Part shown: positions 55,920-63,713 of the stretch, in pieces
Position numbering within the stretch: the first letter of the stretch is position 1
Layout of the letters: every line of letters begins with the position of its first letter
Assembly: GCA_963850765.1 (NCBI GenBank)
Contig: CAWKMN010000002.1
Span: forward strand, 248,001-312,000
DNA: 64,000 bases
Direction: 5' to 3'
Origin: CAWKMN01 sp963850765
Lineage (GTDB): Bacteria; Chloroflexota; Anaerolineae; Aggregatilineales; Aggregatilineaceae
The notes under the pieces: model-generated
Database searches by the model: none
Told to the model about the DNA's origin: nothing
What the model saw: the letters and a program-made list of their open reading frames with translations, nothing else
Translations under genes and position numbers: made by a program

Positions 55920-56036
55920 TTTGTAGGAGCGGGCGAACTCGCCCATAACGATCACCTCCCCACAATGTGGAGAGGGACTTGATCCCGCGCGTTTTCCCCT
56001 CTCCATCACATGGAGAGGGGCCGGGGGTGAGGCTGA
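55920..56036. repeat. Hairpin repeat pair between convergent genes
   Basis: GTAGGAGCGGGCGAACTCGC at 55922 is followed by ACCTCCCCACAATGTGGAGA ... GGAGAGGGGCCGGGGGTGAG at 55956-56033. Confidence 0.55.
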
Positions 56037-56037
56037 T

Positions 56038-57444
56038 CTACTCCACCGTGAACCCGATCGTCAGTTCAACCGAGTCGTCAATCATCACTTCCACGAACCA
56101 GAATCCCGGCGTCCACGCGACGCCGCTGGATTCCCAGTCCAGCCCAAGCAGATACGGCCCGCCGTTGTCCAGCGTATTAACGCCGCCATCCCACGAATCG
56201 CCGTCCGGCGAGCAGAAGAGCGCGGTCACGGTGGCAGGCTCCGCGAGGTTTTGCAGGCTCAGCACCACGTTAAGATCGTCATCCGTCGCAAAAACCTCGG
56301 TGCGCGTCAGCTGATCGGCGGTGTAGCTGTCGCCCGCGGCGGTATACGCTTCGGAGACGCGATCCGTGCTGCCGCTGCCCGTCACCGCCTGATCGCCGGA
56401 TTGGCACGTCGCGGCTTCGTCGGTCGCAGCCGGGGCCAGGGTCGTCGGTCCGCCTTCCGGCGTGATGATCACCTGCAAGACATAGTCAGCAGTCGTGTTG
56501 TCCACCGCATCCTCGTACCGCCCGACGATCAGGGTCAGCGGGTCTTCCGACGGCGCGCGGACACTTAGAAGCAGCCCCGACACCTGGTCAGGGGACGACG
56601 CTTCCGCCAGCATTACCCCTTCTGGGTCGAGCACGCGCAGCAGCGGCGCAGCGTCACCCGTGACTCGCTCCCAGTGGATCCGGACGATTTCTCCTGTGAC
56701 GACGGCGGGCAGGCTGTAGCTGACGTAGGTGGCTTCCGGTACCAACTGCCCCATCACCAGATTACCATCGGCGAATTCGTTGCCATCTGGTGGGGCGGCG
56801 GGCGTCGTCTCCACCTGCCCGCCGGGTATCACGTCGGACAGGTTCCCATCTGGGGTGGGGGATGGGGCCGGTGTCCCGCCCGCGACCGGCTCCGCCCCGG
56901 TATCGGCGGGGGTTGGGGAGGCGCTGCCGCCAAAAATCGAGTCGCTCAGGTTGCCCGCGGATGGGGCGGTTGGAGCCATCGCCGCGCCCGCCGCCGGCCC
57001 GGACAGCGTGAGATCAAATGTCCCCGTCGTGACGCGCATTTGCTCGGCTTGCAGGCGACACGCCGCGATCGTATACCAATCCGCGGCCGGCAGCGTGACG
57101 CTGATCAGCGGGTCCAGCCCGCCGCCAGGACGGTCGTCGTTGGTCGCCACGGGGTCGGCGCTGAAGTTATCGCCATCCTGCTGGTACAGCGCCAGAATTC
57201 CATCCAGGCTGCCGGATGTGCGGGTCATGTCGATTGTGACCGGGTCGCCGGTCGCGCCCTCAAACCAGAAATACTGGCACGCCGGGTCTTCAGCGATTTC
57301 GCCGGACAGGGTATCGCCATAACGAATGGGCGTGCCGGACTGGTGGGGCGGCGCGGCATCGGCCGGGATTACGGTCGTCCCGATCAGTACAGCGGCGATC
57401 AGAGCGGCGAGCCAGCGCGCGCTAACCTCAGAGTGCCAAACCAT
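56038..57444 (-). CDS. Secreted multidomain protein with C-terminal YTAAGD domain
   Basis: The start at 57444 follows AGGAGG by eight nt. A signal peptide (about 1-30) precedes a beta-sandwich of the pre-peptidase C-terminal type (about 35-130, GDTLSGEIAEDPACQYFWFE, DGILALYQQDGDNF). A Ser/Pro/Thr linker and a second similar module (about 225-330) follow. The last 115 residues (AYTAAGDSYTADQLTRTEVF, DLNVVLSL, LLGLDWESS) match the whole mature lipoprotein at 25318-25749. No protease or other catalytic domain is seen. The product is probably an extracellular binding or matrix protein of 468 residues. Confidence 0.78.
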   Translation of the reverse strand: MVWHSEVSARWLAALIAAVLIGTTVIPADAAPPHQSGTPIRYGDTLSGEIAEDPACQYFWFEGATGDPVTIDMTRTSGSLDGILALYQQDGDNFSADPVATNDDRPGGGLDPLISVTLPAADWYTIAACRLQAEQMRVTTGTFDLTLSGPAAGAAMAPTAPSAGNLSDSIFGGSASPTPADTGAEPVAGGTPAPSPTPDGNLSDVIPGGQVETTPAAPPDGNEFADGNLVMGQLVPEATYVSYSLPAVVTGEIVRIHWERVTGDAAPLLRVLDPEGVMLAEASSPDQVSGLLLSVRAPSEDPLTLIVGRYEDAVDNTTADYVLQVIITPEGGPTTLAPAATDEAATCQSGDQAVTGSGSTDRVSEAYTAAGDSYTADQLTRTEVFATDDDLNVVLSLQNLAEPATVTALFCSPDGDSWDGGVNTLDNGGPYLLGLDWESSGVAWTPGFWFVEVMIDDSVELTIGFTVE

Positions 57445-57485
57445 TTTTCTTCCTCCTGCGTGCCGTGAAAGTATCCGGCTTTGAG

Positions 57486-57491
57486 TATAAT
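57486..57491 (+). promoter_or_regulatory. Candidate -10 element upstream of queG
   Basis: TATAAT in a TTGAGTATAATCC context, 35 nt before the GTG start. No clear -35 element. Confidence 0.3.
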
Positions 57492-57526
57492 CCAAATCAT
57501 GAAGGTGGCATATTGAGGCTAACACC

Positions 57527-58599
57527 GTGGCGTTATTCGCTGCTTTTTCTGCGCATCAGACTCGCCAGCGCGCGGTCGAATTGGGCTTCTCGGATGTCGG
57601 GATCATCCCGGCGGAGCCTTCCCCGACTCTGGATGCGTATCTGCGCTGGGTGGATGCGGGTATGCACGGCGCGATGGGCTATCTCGCGCGCCCGGATCGG
57701 ATTGAGCGCCGCCGCGATCTGAACGTGATCCTGCCCGGCGTGCGCTCGCTGGTGATCGTGGCGCTGGACTATGCTACGCCGGTGCTGCCAGATGCGGTGC
57801 TGAACGATCCCCGGCGCGGGCGGTTCTCGAATTACGCGTGGGGCGCGGATTATCACGCCGTCATGACGCCGCGGCTTGAGATGCTGGCCGGTTGGCTGCG
57901 CGATCGCTCCGGCGCGGACGTGCAGAGCCGGGTGTATGTGGATACCGGCGCGATCCTGGAGCGCAGCCACGCGCAGCAGGCCGGGCTTGGGTTTGTCGGC
58001 AAGAATACCATGCTGATCCACCCCCGGCGCGGATCGTTCTTCTTCCTGGGCGAGATCCTCACGACGCTGGCCTTTGATGACGATGACACGCCAGGGCGGG
58101 ATCCATGTGCGGGACATGTACGCGCTGCCTGCACGCCTGCCCAACCCACGCGTTCCCGCGCCCCTATACGCTGGACGCTCGGCGCTGCATCAGCTACCTG
58201 ACGATCGAGCTGAAAGGACCGATCCCGCCGGACCTCCGCCCGCTGATAGGTAACTGGGTCTATGGGTGTGACATCTGTCAGGCCGTCTGCCCGTTTACGC
58301 GCAAGTTCAGCCGGTTGAGTAGAGAAGCATCGTTCTGGCCGACCGATGTGGATCGGGCTGCACCGCTGCTGCACGATCTGTTGGCGCTGGACGAAGCAGG
58401 CTTCCGCGCGCGCTATGGCGGTTCGGCGGTGGAGCGCATCAAACGTGAGCGGCTGGTTCGTAATGCGTGTGTCGCGGCCGGGAACAGCGGATTAGCCGAA
58501 TTTGCGCCGGTGCTTGATCACCTGGCACGCGCGGACGAGTCGGATCTGGTGCGCGAACACGCGCGTTGGGGCTTGGAACAGGTGACTGATACCAGCTAA
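57527..58599 (+). CDS. queG: Epoxyqueuosine reductase (one frameshift)
   Basis: QueG reduces epoxyqueuosine to queuosine in tRNA, using cobalamin and two [4Fe-4S] clusters. The N-terminal part has ELGFSDVGIIPAEPSPTLDA and ERRRDLNVILPGVRSLVIVA, then RFSNYAWGADYHAVMTPRLE, VDTGAILERSHAQQAGLGFV and GKNTMLIHPRRGSFFFLGEI. After the break the ferredoxin clusters CGTCTRCLHACPT and CDICQAVCPF are intact. The break is near 58113 (GGGATCCATG), where one C seems missing; restoring it gives RDPMCGTCTRC and a 357-residue protein. A GAGG site precedes the GTG start. tgt is in the same window. A long perfect hairpin follows the gene. Confidence 0.88.
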
Positions 58600-58603
58600 A
58601 ATT

Positions 58604-58635
58604 CAGCGCACGACCTCGGGCGAAGTCGTGCGCTG
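58604..58635. other. Perfect 11-bp hairpin after queG
   Basis: CAGCGCACGAC pairs exactly with GTCGTGCGCTG across a ten-nt loop. It is not followed by a T run, so it may act in mRNA stability or factor-dependent termination. An AGGAGG sequence with no clear gene follows at 58643. Confidence 0.5.
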
Positions 58636-58639
58636 AAGC

Positions 58640-59050
58640 ACAAGGAGGAAAACATTGGCGCAACTCTGCGCAAAAAAGGAAGTAGTTTTTGAAAAACTAA
58701 AGTCTATTTGCTAGCCACACTCATTATACTACCTTAAAACTAAGCGCTTGGGGTGTGACACTATACATAAAGAATAGAGATAACCGTCACATATCTCGTA
58801 ACCTTTATGCATTAGGCAACAAAATGCTGCATCCAGACTCCCCAGCCGAATGCAGCATCCAGGCAAAAAAATATTTAATTAGGAGGCAGAAGAGAAACAC
58901 CATCCTGGCTCGTTCTGGCTCGCAAGCCATCGGAGCACAGCCTGCTGTCACACTGTTGAGCATACTCCGCTTGGACGGGATGGGGGAGTCTCTAAAGACA
59001 CAAAGAAATTGTGATAAATATCACAAATGATGCAGGCGGCGGCCAGTTCA
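58640..59050. other. AT-rich non-coding island
   Basis: This stretch is visibly more AT-rich than the rest of the window. It holds an AAGGAGGAAAAC site followed only by a possible 18-residue frame from TTG 58655. It also holds AGTTTTTGAAAAACT (a palindrome near 58673), an ATGCTGCAT/ATGCAGCAT dyad (58824-58858), a TGTGAC/GTCACA half-site pair (58754 and 58786) and a second AGGAGG near 58882. An open frame of 91 codons crosses it but has no ribosome site or recognisable family. It may be a remnant of acquired DNA or hold a small RNA. Confidence 0.4.
59009..59026 (+). promoter_or_regulatory. CRP/FNR-family operator
   Basis: TTGTGATAAATATCACAA has perfect seven-base arms and contains TGTGA-N6-TCACA, the consensus of E. 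coli CRP. Its centre lies about 37 nt upstream of the middle of a TATAAT at 59052, the place for activation at a class II-like promoter. It controls, by position, the hydrolase gene at 59103. No CRP gene is in the window. Confidence 0.6.
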
Positions 59051-59051
59051 G

Positions 59052-59057
59052 TATAAT
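59052..59057 (+). promoter_or_regulatory. -10 element of the hydrolase gene
   Basis: TATAAT 45 nt before the start codon, downstream of a CRP-type palindrome and without a good -35, as expected for an activator-dependent promoter. Confidence 0.45.
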
Positions 59058-59102
59058 CTGCAAGACGAACGACATTCAAACGTTCTTATAACGAGGACTG
59101 CC

Positions 59103-59732
59103 ATGTCTGACCTGCCACTCTATACCGCGGGCAAACCACTTGACGAAGCACGGGCCGTGCTGATCCTGCTGCACGGGCGCGGCGCGACGGCCAGCAGCAT
59201 CCTGCCCCTGGCTAACGAGCTTTATCACGAGGATTTTGCCTACCTGGCACCCCAGGCGGCGGGCAACTCGTGGTACCCGCGTTCGTTTCTGGCCCCGCTG
59301 GACGAAAATGAGCCGAGTCTTTCCGCGGCGCTGGCGGCGGTTGAGGCGGTGCTGGCCCGCGTCATCGGTGCCGGACTGGATGCCGATCGGGTGGTGATTG
59401 GTGGCTTTTCACAGGGCGCGTGTCTGGCTGCGGAGTTTGCGGCGCGGTACGCGCAGCGCCTGGGGGGTCTGATCGTGTTCAGCGGCGGGCTGATCGGGCC
59501 GCCGGGCACCCTGCACGAATATGCCGGCTCGTTGGATGGGACGCCGGCCTTCATCGGCTGCGGCGATGCGGACGCGCATATACCCGTGGAGCGCGTGACC
59601 GAGACAACCGCCGTCCTGGTGGCGATGGGCGGGCACGTCACCCAGCGGATCTACCCTGGCATGGGGCATACGATCAACGAGGACGAACTGGATCACGCGC
59701 GGCAGATTATCCAGACCGTGGCGGACAGCTGA
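59103..59732 (+). CDS. Alpha/beta hydrolase of the phospholipase/carboxylesterase family
   Basis: A 209-residue cytosolic esterase. ARAVLILLHGRGATASS is the oxyanion strand, VIGGFSQGACLA holds the nucleophile Ser, GCGDADAHIPVERV the Asp, and YPGMGHTINEDEL the His. This triad and size match the carboxylesterase family that includes YpfH and lysophospholipase-like enzymes. Natural substrate is unknown. The upstream region has a CRP-type palindrome and a TATAAT, so expression probably responds to a CRP/FNR regulator. Confidence 0.88.
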   Translation: MSDLPLYTAGKPLDEARAVLILLHGRGATASSILPLANELYHEDFAYLAPQAAGNSWYPRSFLAPLDENEPSLSAALAAVEAVLARVIGAGLDADRVVIGGFSQGACLAAEFAARYAQRLGGLIVFSGGLIGPPGTLHEYAGSLDGTPAFIGCGDADAHIPVERVTETTAVLVAMGGHVTQRIYPGMGHTINEDELDHARQIIQTVADS

Positions 59733-59833
59733 CCGCATTGAAGCCCCTCGAATCGGATCGGCGGCGGACCTGAAAGCGTGATCGGCGTTATCCTTCGCAC
59801 GTGCCACATCATCACCGCGAGAAGATGACAGTC

Positions 59834-60709
59834 TTATGGTCCGGGCGTGATCACCTGGACCGCACCGGGAACGGTCCGCACCGATAGGTCGGAAGCCTCC
59901 GGCGGATCGGGGAGTTCTCCGTCACGGGTGATGGCCTGCGGGGGATCGATCTCAAGCTTGATCTCACGCGCCTGTTCGTGCCACACCGCCCGCTGAAGAT
60001 CGCGCGTCAGGACGGCGCTGGTCCCGGCCAGCAGCAGCCGCTTGAGATCCGCCCGGCGGATGATGATCACGTCGAGCAAACCATCACCCGGATCGATCCG
60101 GCGCGAGAGGGACAGCCCGGCCAGACCGATGCTGCCGTAGCTGGTGATCGTGCAGTTGATCCCGCTGATGTCGTGCGGCGTGCCGTCGAGGGTCAGGTGA
60201 TAATGCGCGGGAGGGTACAAGGGCAGGGTGCGGAGCGCCGCGACATAATACGCGAGCAACCCCGCGGCCGTTTTGACCTTGCGTCCCGAACGGCGCACCA
60301 TTTCGCCTTCCAGCCCGATCCCCAGATGGAAGAAGTATTGGCCGTTAGACACCCCCATGTCGATCGGGCGGAGGCGTGCGCGTGGGTCAAAGATCAGCGC
60401 GGCGGCAGCCGTCAGACGGCGCGGGATGTGCAGATCGTGCGCGAGCAGGTTGGCCGTCCCGCCGGGCAGGATGGCGAGCGGCGTTGTCGTGCCGGACAGC
60501 CCGCGCGCGGCTTCGATCACCGTGCCATCGCCGCCGCACACCGCGACCACATCTGCACCCGACGCTGAAGCGACACGCGCCCACTGTTCGGCGTCGCCGG
60601 GCCGGGTGGTCGTGACGATCTCTACCGAGGTGGAATAGGGCCGGAACAGGGTTTCGAGCGCGGGTTTGGAGCGTCCCGCCGCCGGGTTGACGATCACGGT
60701 GAGGCGCAT
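59834..60709 (-). CDS. Diacylglycerol/lipid kinase family protein
   Basis: A 291-residue protein of the DAGK catalytic family. IVNPAAGRSKP opens the nucleotide fold, VVAVCGGDGTVIEAARGL holds the GGDGT ATP motif, and LAILPGGTANLLAHDLHI the second signature. The C-terminal beta-rich half (IDMGVSNGQYFFHLGIGLEG, GSIGLAGLSLSRRIDPGDG) resembles YegS and DgkB. It phosphorylates diacylglycerol or a related lipid. The start is at the first Met; no other is closer to a good site. The downstream end is convergent with the esterase gene. Confidence 0.9.
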   Translation of the reverse strand: MRLTVIVNPAAGRSKPALETLFRPYSTSVEIVTTTRPGDAEQWARVASASGADVVAVCGGDGTVIEAARGLSGTTTPLAILPGGTANLLAHDLHIPRRLTAAAALIFDPRARLRPIDMGVSNGQYFFHLGIGLEGEMVRRSGRKVKTAAGLLAYYVAALRTLPLYPPAHYHLTLDGTPHDISGINCTITSYGSIGLAGLSLSRRIDPGDGLLDVIIIRRADLKRLLLAGTSAVLTRDLQRAVWHEQAREIKLEIDPPQAITRDGELPDPPEASDLSVRTVPGAVQVITPGP

Positions 60710-60741
60710 GGTTACTGGCCGGTGTCCAGGAGCATTTCGTT

Positions 60742-61360
60742 TTACAACGAGCGGCGATACGGTTTGTAACAGGCGAGGATGTTGCCGGAGCCTTCCCAGG
60801 TGCGTGTGCCGATGAGCTTGAGCGATACCGGCGGCCGGCCCACGAACAGCGGCGTACCCTCCCCCGCGATCACCGGAAAGAACGTGAGGTGCAGCTCGTC
60901 CACCAGATCATGCACCAGCAGATCGTTCCAGAGCATGCGGCTCTCAAATACAAAGATGTCTCTGCCCGGCTGCTGCTTGAGCGCGGCGATCTCCTGGTGC
61001 GCGATCCGCCAGCCGGATGATGCGCGTATTATCCCAGGGAGCCAATTCCTCTTCGGTCAGACGATCCGAAACGACGACTTTCTCTATGGACTTGATCAGC
61101 CCGGCAAACTCACGCCGGATGGCCGTAGCGTTGGGATCGGTCAGCACACCCGTCCAATAGCTTTTATTGCCGAGAAATGCATCGCGACCCCCCAGCAGCA
61201 GCGTATCGGCGGCGCGCATCCGTTCCGTATTATAGTGATCGAAGTTGTCGTCTCCGGCGTAGTCTTCGTGGAAATAGTCAAAGAGCGCGTTGAGACTCCG
61301 ATCCTTGCCTTCGTAATAACCATCCAGCGAGGTCAGATTGCTGACAATGAGTCGGCGCAT
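60742..61360 (-). CDS. RibD C-terminal / dihydrofolate reductase-like protein (one frameshift)
   Basis: The N-terminal part has RRLIVSNLTSLDGYYEGKDR, ADTLLLGGRDAFLG and KVVVSDRL, typical of the RibD_C/YwjB reductases that use NADPH. The C-terminal part has HQEIAALKQQPGRDIFVFES, LHLTFFPVIAGEGTPLF and GNILACYKPYR. The frame breaks near 61007: removing one base in GATCGCGCACCAG joins RLADR to HQEIAALK and gives 205 residues. GGAG lies eight nt before the ATG. Members reduce pyrimidine or pterin-like substrates, but a specific role is unknown. The 3' end is 32 nt upstream of the lipid kinase start, so the two may be cotranscribed. Confidence 0.82.
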
Positions 61361-61610
61361 GAACCTGCTCCACAAATATCCGAACGACAGAGCGGTATGG
61401 GAGACTTTATCAGAATCAGGTCTACCCCGGCACGTCCGGCGGGTAGGGCAGTTTGGGCGACGTATGACGCGACGGACATGATCGCTACGCGAGGTTGTTG
61501 CAGCGTGCCGACTTGCGCCGCCGGTTTGCCGGGTTAGAATTCGGTATAGCGAAGCCCGAAGCCCGAAGCCCGAAGCCCGAAGCCCGAAGCCCGAAGCCAG
61601 GAGGCACGCC
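61361..61610 (+). repeat. Spacer with 7-bp tandem repeat before the CHAT gene
   Basis: GAAGCCC is repeated about 6.9 times at 61551-61598, directly before the GGAGG ribosome site at 61600. A GGTATAGC sequence just upstream could be a -10 element. A change in repeat number would alter promoter to ribosome-site spacing but not the reading frame. The rest of the spacer holds no gene. Confidence 0.6.
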
Positions 61611-63680
61611 ATGATCGATTTACGTCCGGCGCGGGGGCCGCGTCTGGTCTTACAGCTCAGCCCACGCGACGAAGGGCTGTCCGTCCGCGTGGTCGAATTG
61701 CCGGTGGGTGAAGCGGCCGCGGATATTGTCTTACAGCCGATCGACGAGGTGCTGCGCATGGTCAGCCAGCCAACGTTCCATGAGGATGTGGGGCGCGGGC
61801 TGTTCCGGTCGCTGCTGCCCGGTCCGCTGGGAGAGTTGTACCGCGCGGCGTTTGCCCAGGCGAACCTCGCTGGCGAGCGCCTGACCGTCGAACTCCGCTT
61901 CGACCGGGAACTGGCCCGCGCGGCGCGCTACCCGTGGGAACTGCTGCACGACGGCACTCGCTTTTTGCTGCAAGCCGGGGCGGTGAATCTGGTGCGCTAC
62001 CTGACCTTCCCCGAACCGCCGCGACCGCTCACCCCGCGCAGCCCGCTTGAGATCCTCGTCGTGGCGGCGCGCCCCAAGGATCAACCCCCGCTGGCGTCGG
62101 AATTTGAGGAGCTTCAGAAGGCGTTCGAGCCGCTGATCGCCGAAGACCGGCTCGATCTGGCGTATCTGCTGCCGCCTACCTGGGACGCGCTGATGGACTG
62201 GGTGCTGGCCGGCGCGCCGGGCGTGCTGCATTTTGAGGGGCACGGTGCGTTCACACGAACCGGGCTGCTGATCTTCGAGAATCTGGATGGGCAGTCGGAC
62301 CCGGTGGACGCCATGACGCTCGGCCACGCGTTTTACAGCACGGATCTGCGGCTGGCTGTGCTGAGCGCCTGTGACACCGCCAAAGCCGCCGGCGAGTCGC
62401 TGCTGGGGAGTGTCGCCCCGGCGCTGATCCTGGCTGGGATCCCGGCGGTGGTGGCGATGCAGCAAAGCCTGCCGGACGAATCCGCTGTCCGGTTTTCGCG
62501 TGGCTTTTATCACGCGCTGCTGGCGGGTCAGGATCTCGAATCGGCGGTTATGGCGGGGCGCAGGCAGTTGGTCCGTTCGACAACCTGGTACGTGCCCACG
62601 CTGTATCTGCGCGCCAGCAAAGCGCCTGAGATCCGGCAGGCGGTGCTGGAACGGCGCATTGATACGGCCGGGCCGCGATCCGCGCCGGTCGATCTGCCGC
62701 TGCGTTTTGGGCTGTGGATCCGCCGCCCGGATTCGCCCGCGCCGTCCGATGAGGAACTGCGCCGCCTGCTCGGCCTGGAACGCGGCGAAGCGATCAGCCG
62801 CGAGATGACGCGCGCGGCGATGGTCTTCCCGGTGGAGATCGGGCAGATCCGGCCGGGCACAGTCCAGGTAAAGATCAGCGCGCCGGGCTGTGATCTGCAC
62901 ACCGACGCGATCAAGACGATGACCGTATTCGCGGATTTTGACACGCCGCCGCTGTGGTATCCGCTGACGCCGCGCCAGGCAGGGCGGCTGGACGTCACCT
63001 TTGAATTGATGCAGGGTGGGGCGGTGATCGCGTCGGTGGCGCACACCGTTCAGATCACCGAGGGGATCGAGGGCCAGCCGGTCGCATCGGTGAAATCGCA
63101 CGGCGGGGAGCCGCCCGTGCCGTTACCCTTACCCTCCGCGGCCGAGGGTGAGAGCCGCGAATCGGAGCGTGATCAGCAGCGCCGCCGTGAGAGCGACGAG
63201 CGCCAGCCCGGCGCGCCGCTCGCACCGACTGACACCGGCGAGCTTGAGCCGCTGGACGGCGTGACCGACTGGCTCCAGACGGGCGAGCCACCGGAATCCG
63301 AAGATGAGCCCGCCGAGAGCCTGCCGCCCGGCACGGAGATCGCCGAAAAGGAGCTGCACGACGGATTATTCGGGGGCGAGACAGCCTTCGGTGATGTGGA
63401 GGATGACGAGATTTTGTTGGCACCCTGGCTGCCGGAAGCGCCCAAACCCCAGCCCCCGCCGCCTCCACCATTCGAATTTCCCGCCGCTGCCGCCCCCGTT
63501 ACGCCTTCTGCGTCCGCAGGATCGAGCAGCGCGCCACGCCCGGACGCTGCCCGGCGCACTCAGCAAGCCGTACCAGCCCCGGTTCGGAGCCGTTCCGGCC
63601 CGCCGCTTGCGCTGATGATCCTGGCGCTGGTCGTGCTAATCGCGGTGCTGGCTGTGCTGATCTGGCAGTTTGCGATGTAA
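61611..63680 (+). CDS. Membrane-anchored CHAT-domain peptidase-like protein
   Basis: A 689-residue protein. The CHAT (caspase/HetF-associated) domain spans about 145-335. VLHFEGHGAF holds His211 and LAVLSACDT holds Cys254, the predicted catalytic pair of this caspase-like clan. The N-terminal 140 residues (FRSLLPGPLGELY, RYPWELLHDG) are the usual CHAT lead-in. A beta-rich domain (about 355-480) is followed by an acidic, Pro-rich linker (about 490-655) and one C-terminal transmembrane helix (about 662-687), so the protease domain is cytosolic and tail-anchored. GGAGG lies seven nt before the ATG. The next gene, 33 nt on, is a small membrane protein and likely shares the transcript. Confidence 0.87.
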   Translation: MIDLRPARGPRLVLQLSPRDEGLSVRVVELPVGEAAADIVLQPIDEVLRMVSQPTFHEDVGRGLFRSLLPGPLGELYRAAFAQANLAGERLTVELRFDRELARAARYPWELLHDGTRFLLQAGAVNLVRYLTFPEPPRPLTPRSPLEILVVAARPKDQPPLASEFEELQKAFEPLIAEDRLDLAYLLPPTWDALMDWVLAGAPGVLHFEGHGAFTRTGLLIFENLDGQSDPVDAMTLGHAFYSTDLRLAVLSACDTAKAAGESLLGSVAPALILAGIPAVVAMQQSLPDESAVRFSRGFYHALLAGQDLESAVMAGRRQLVRSTTWYVPTLYLRASKAPEIRQAVLERRIDTAGPRSAPVDLPLRFGLWIRRPDSPAPSDEELRRLLGLERGEAISREMTRAAMVFPVEIGQIRPGTVQVKISAPGCDLHTDAIKTMTVFADFDTPPLWYPLTPRQAGRLDVTFELMQGGAVIASVAHTVQITEGIEGQPVASVKSHGGEPPVPLPLPSAAEGESRESERDQQRRRESDERQPGAPLAPTDTGELEPLDGVTDWLQTGEPPESEDEPAESLPPGTEIAEKELHDGLFGGETAFGDVEDDEILLAPWLPEAPKPQPPPPPPFEFPAAAAPVTPSASAGSSSAPRPDAARRTQQAVPAPVRSRSGPPLALMILALVVLIAVLAVLIWQFAM

Positions 63681-63713
63681 AATTGAGCTATATCCGAAGA
63701 GAGAGGGAGCCGT

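Noticed and set aside
58755..59030. A 91-codon open frame in the AT-rich island
   Set aside because: No ribosome site, no family pattern, and it runs through dyads and the CRP-type palindrome. Better read as regulatory or non-coding DNA.
61551..61598. Tandem GAAGCCC copies as a possible CRISPR array
   Set aside because: The unit is seven bases with no spacers and there are no cas genes.
61731..63101. Minus-strand open frame opposite the CHAT gene
   Set aside because: Arg/Gln/His-rich composition with no domain; a shadow of the CHAT gene.
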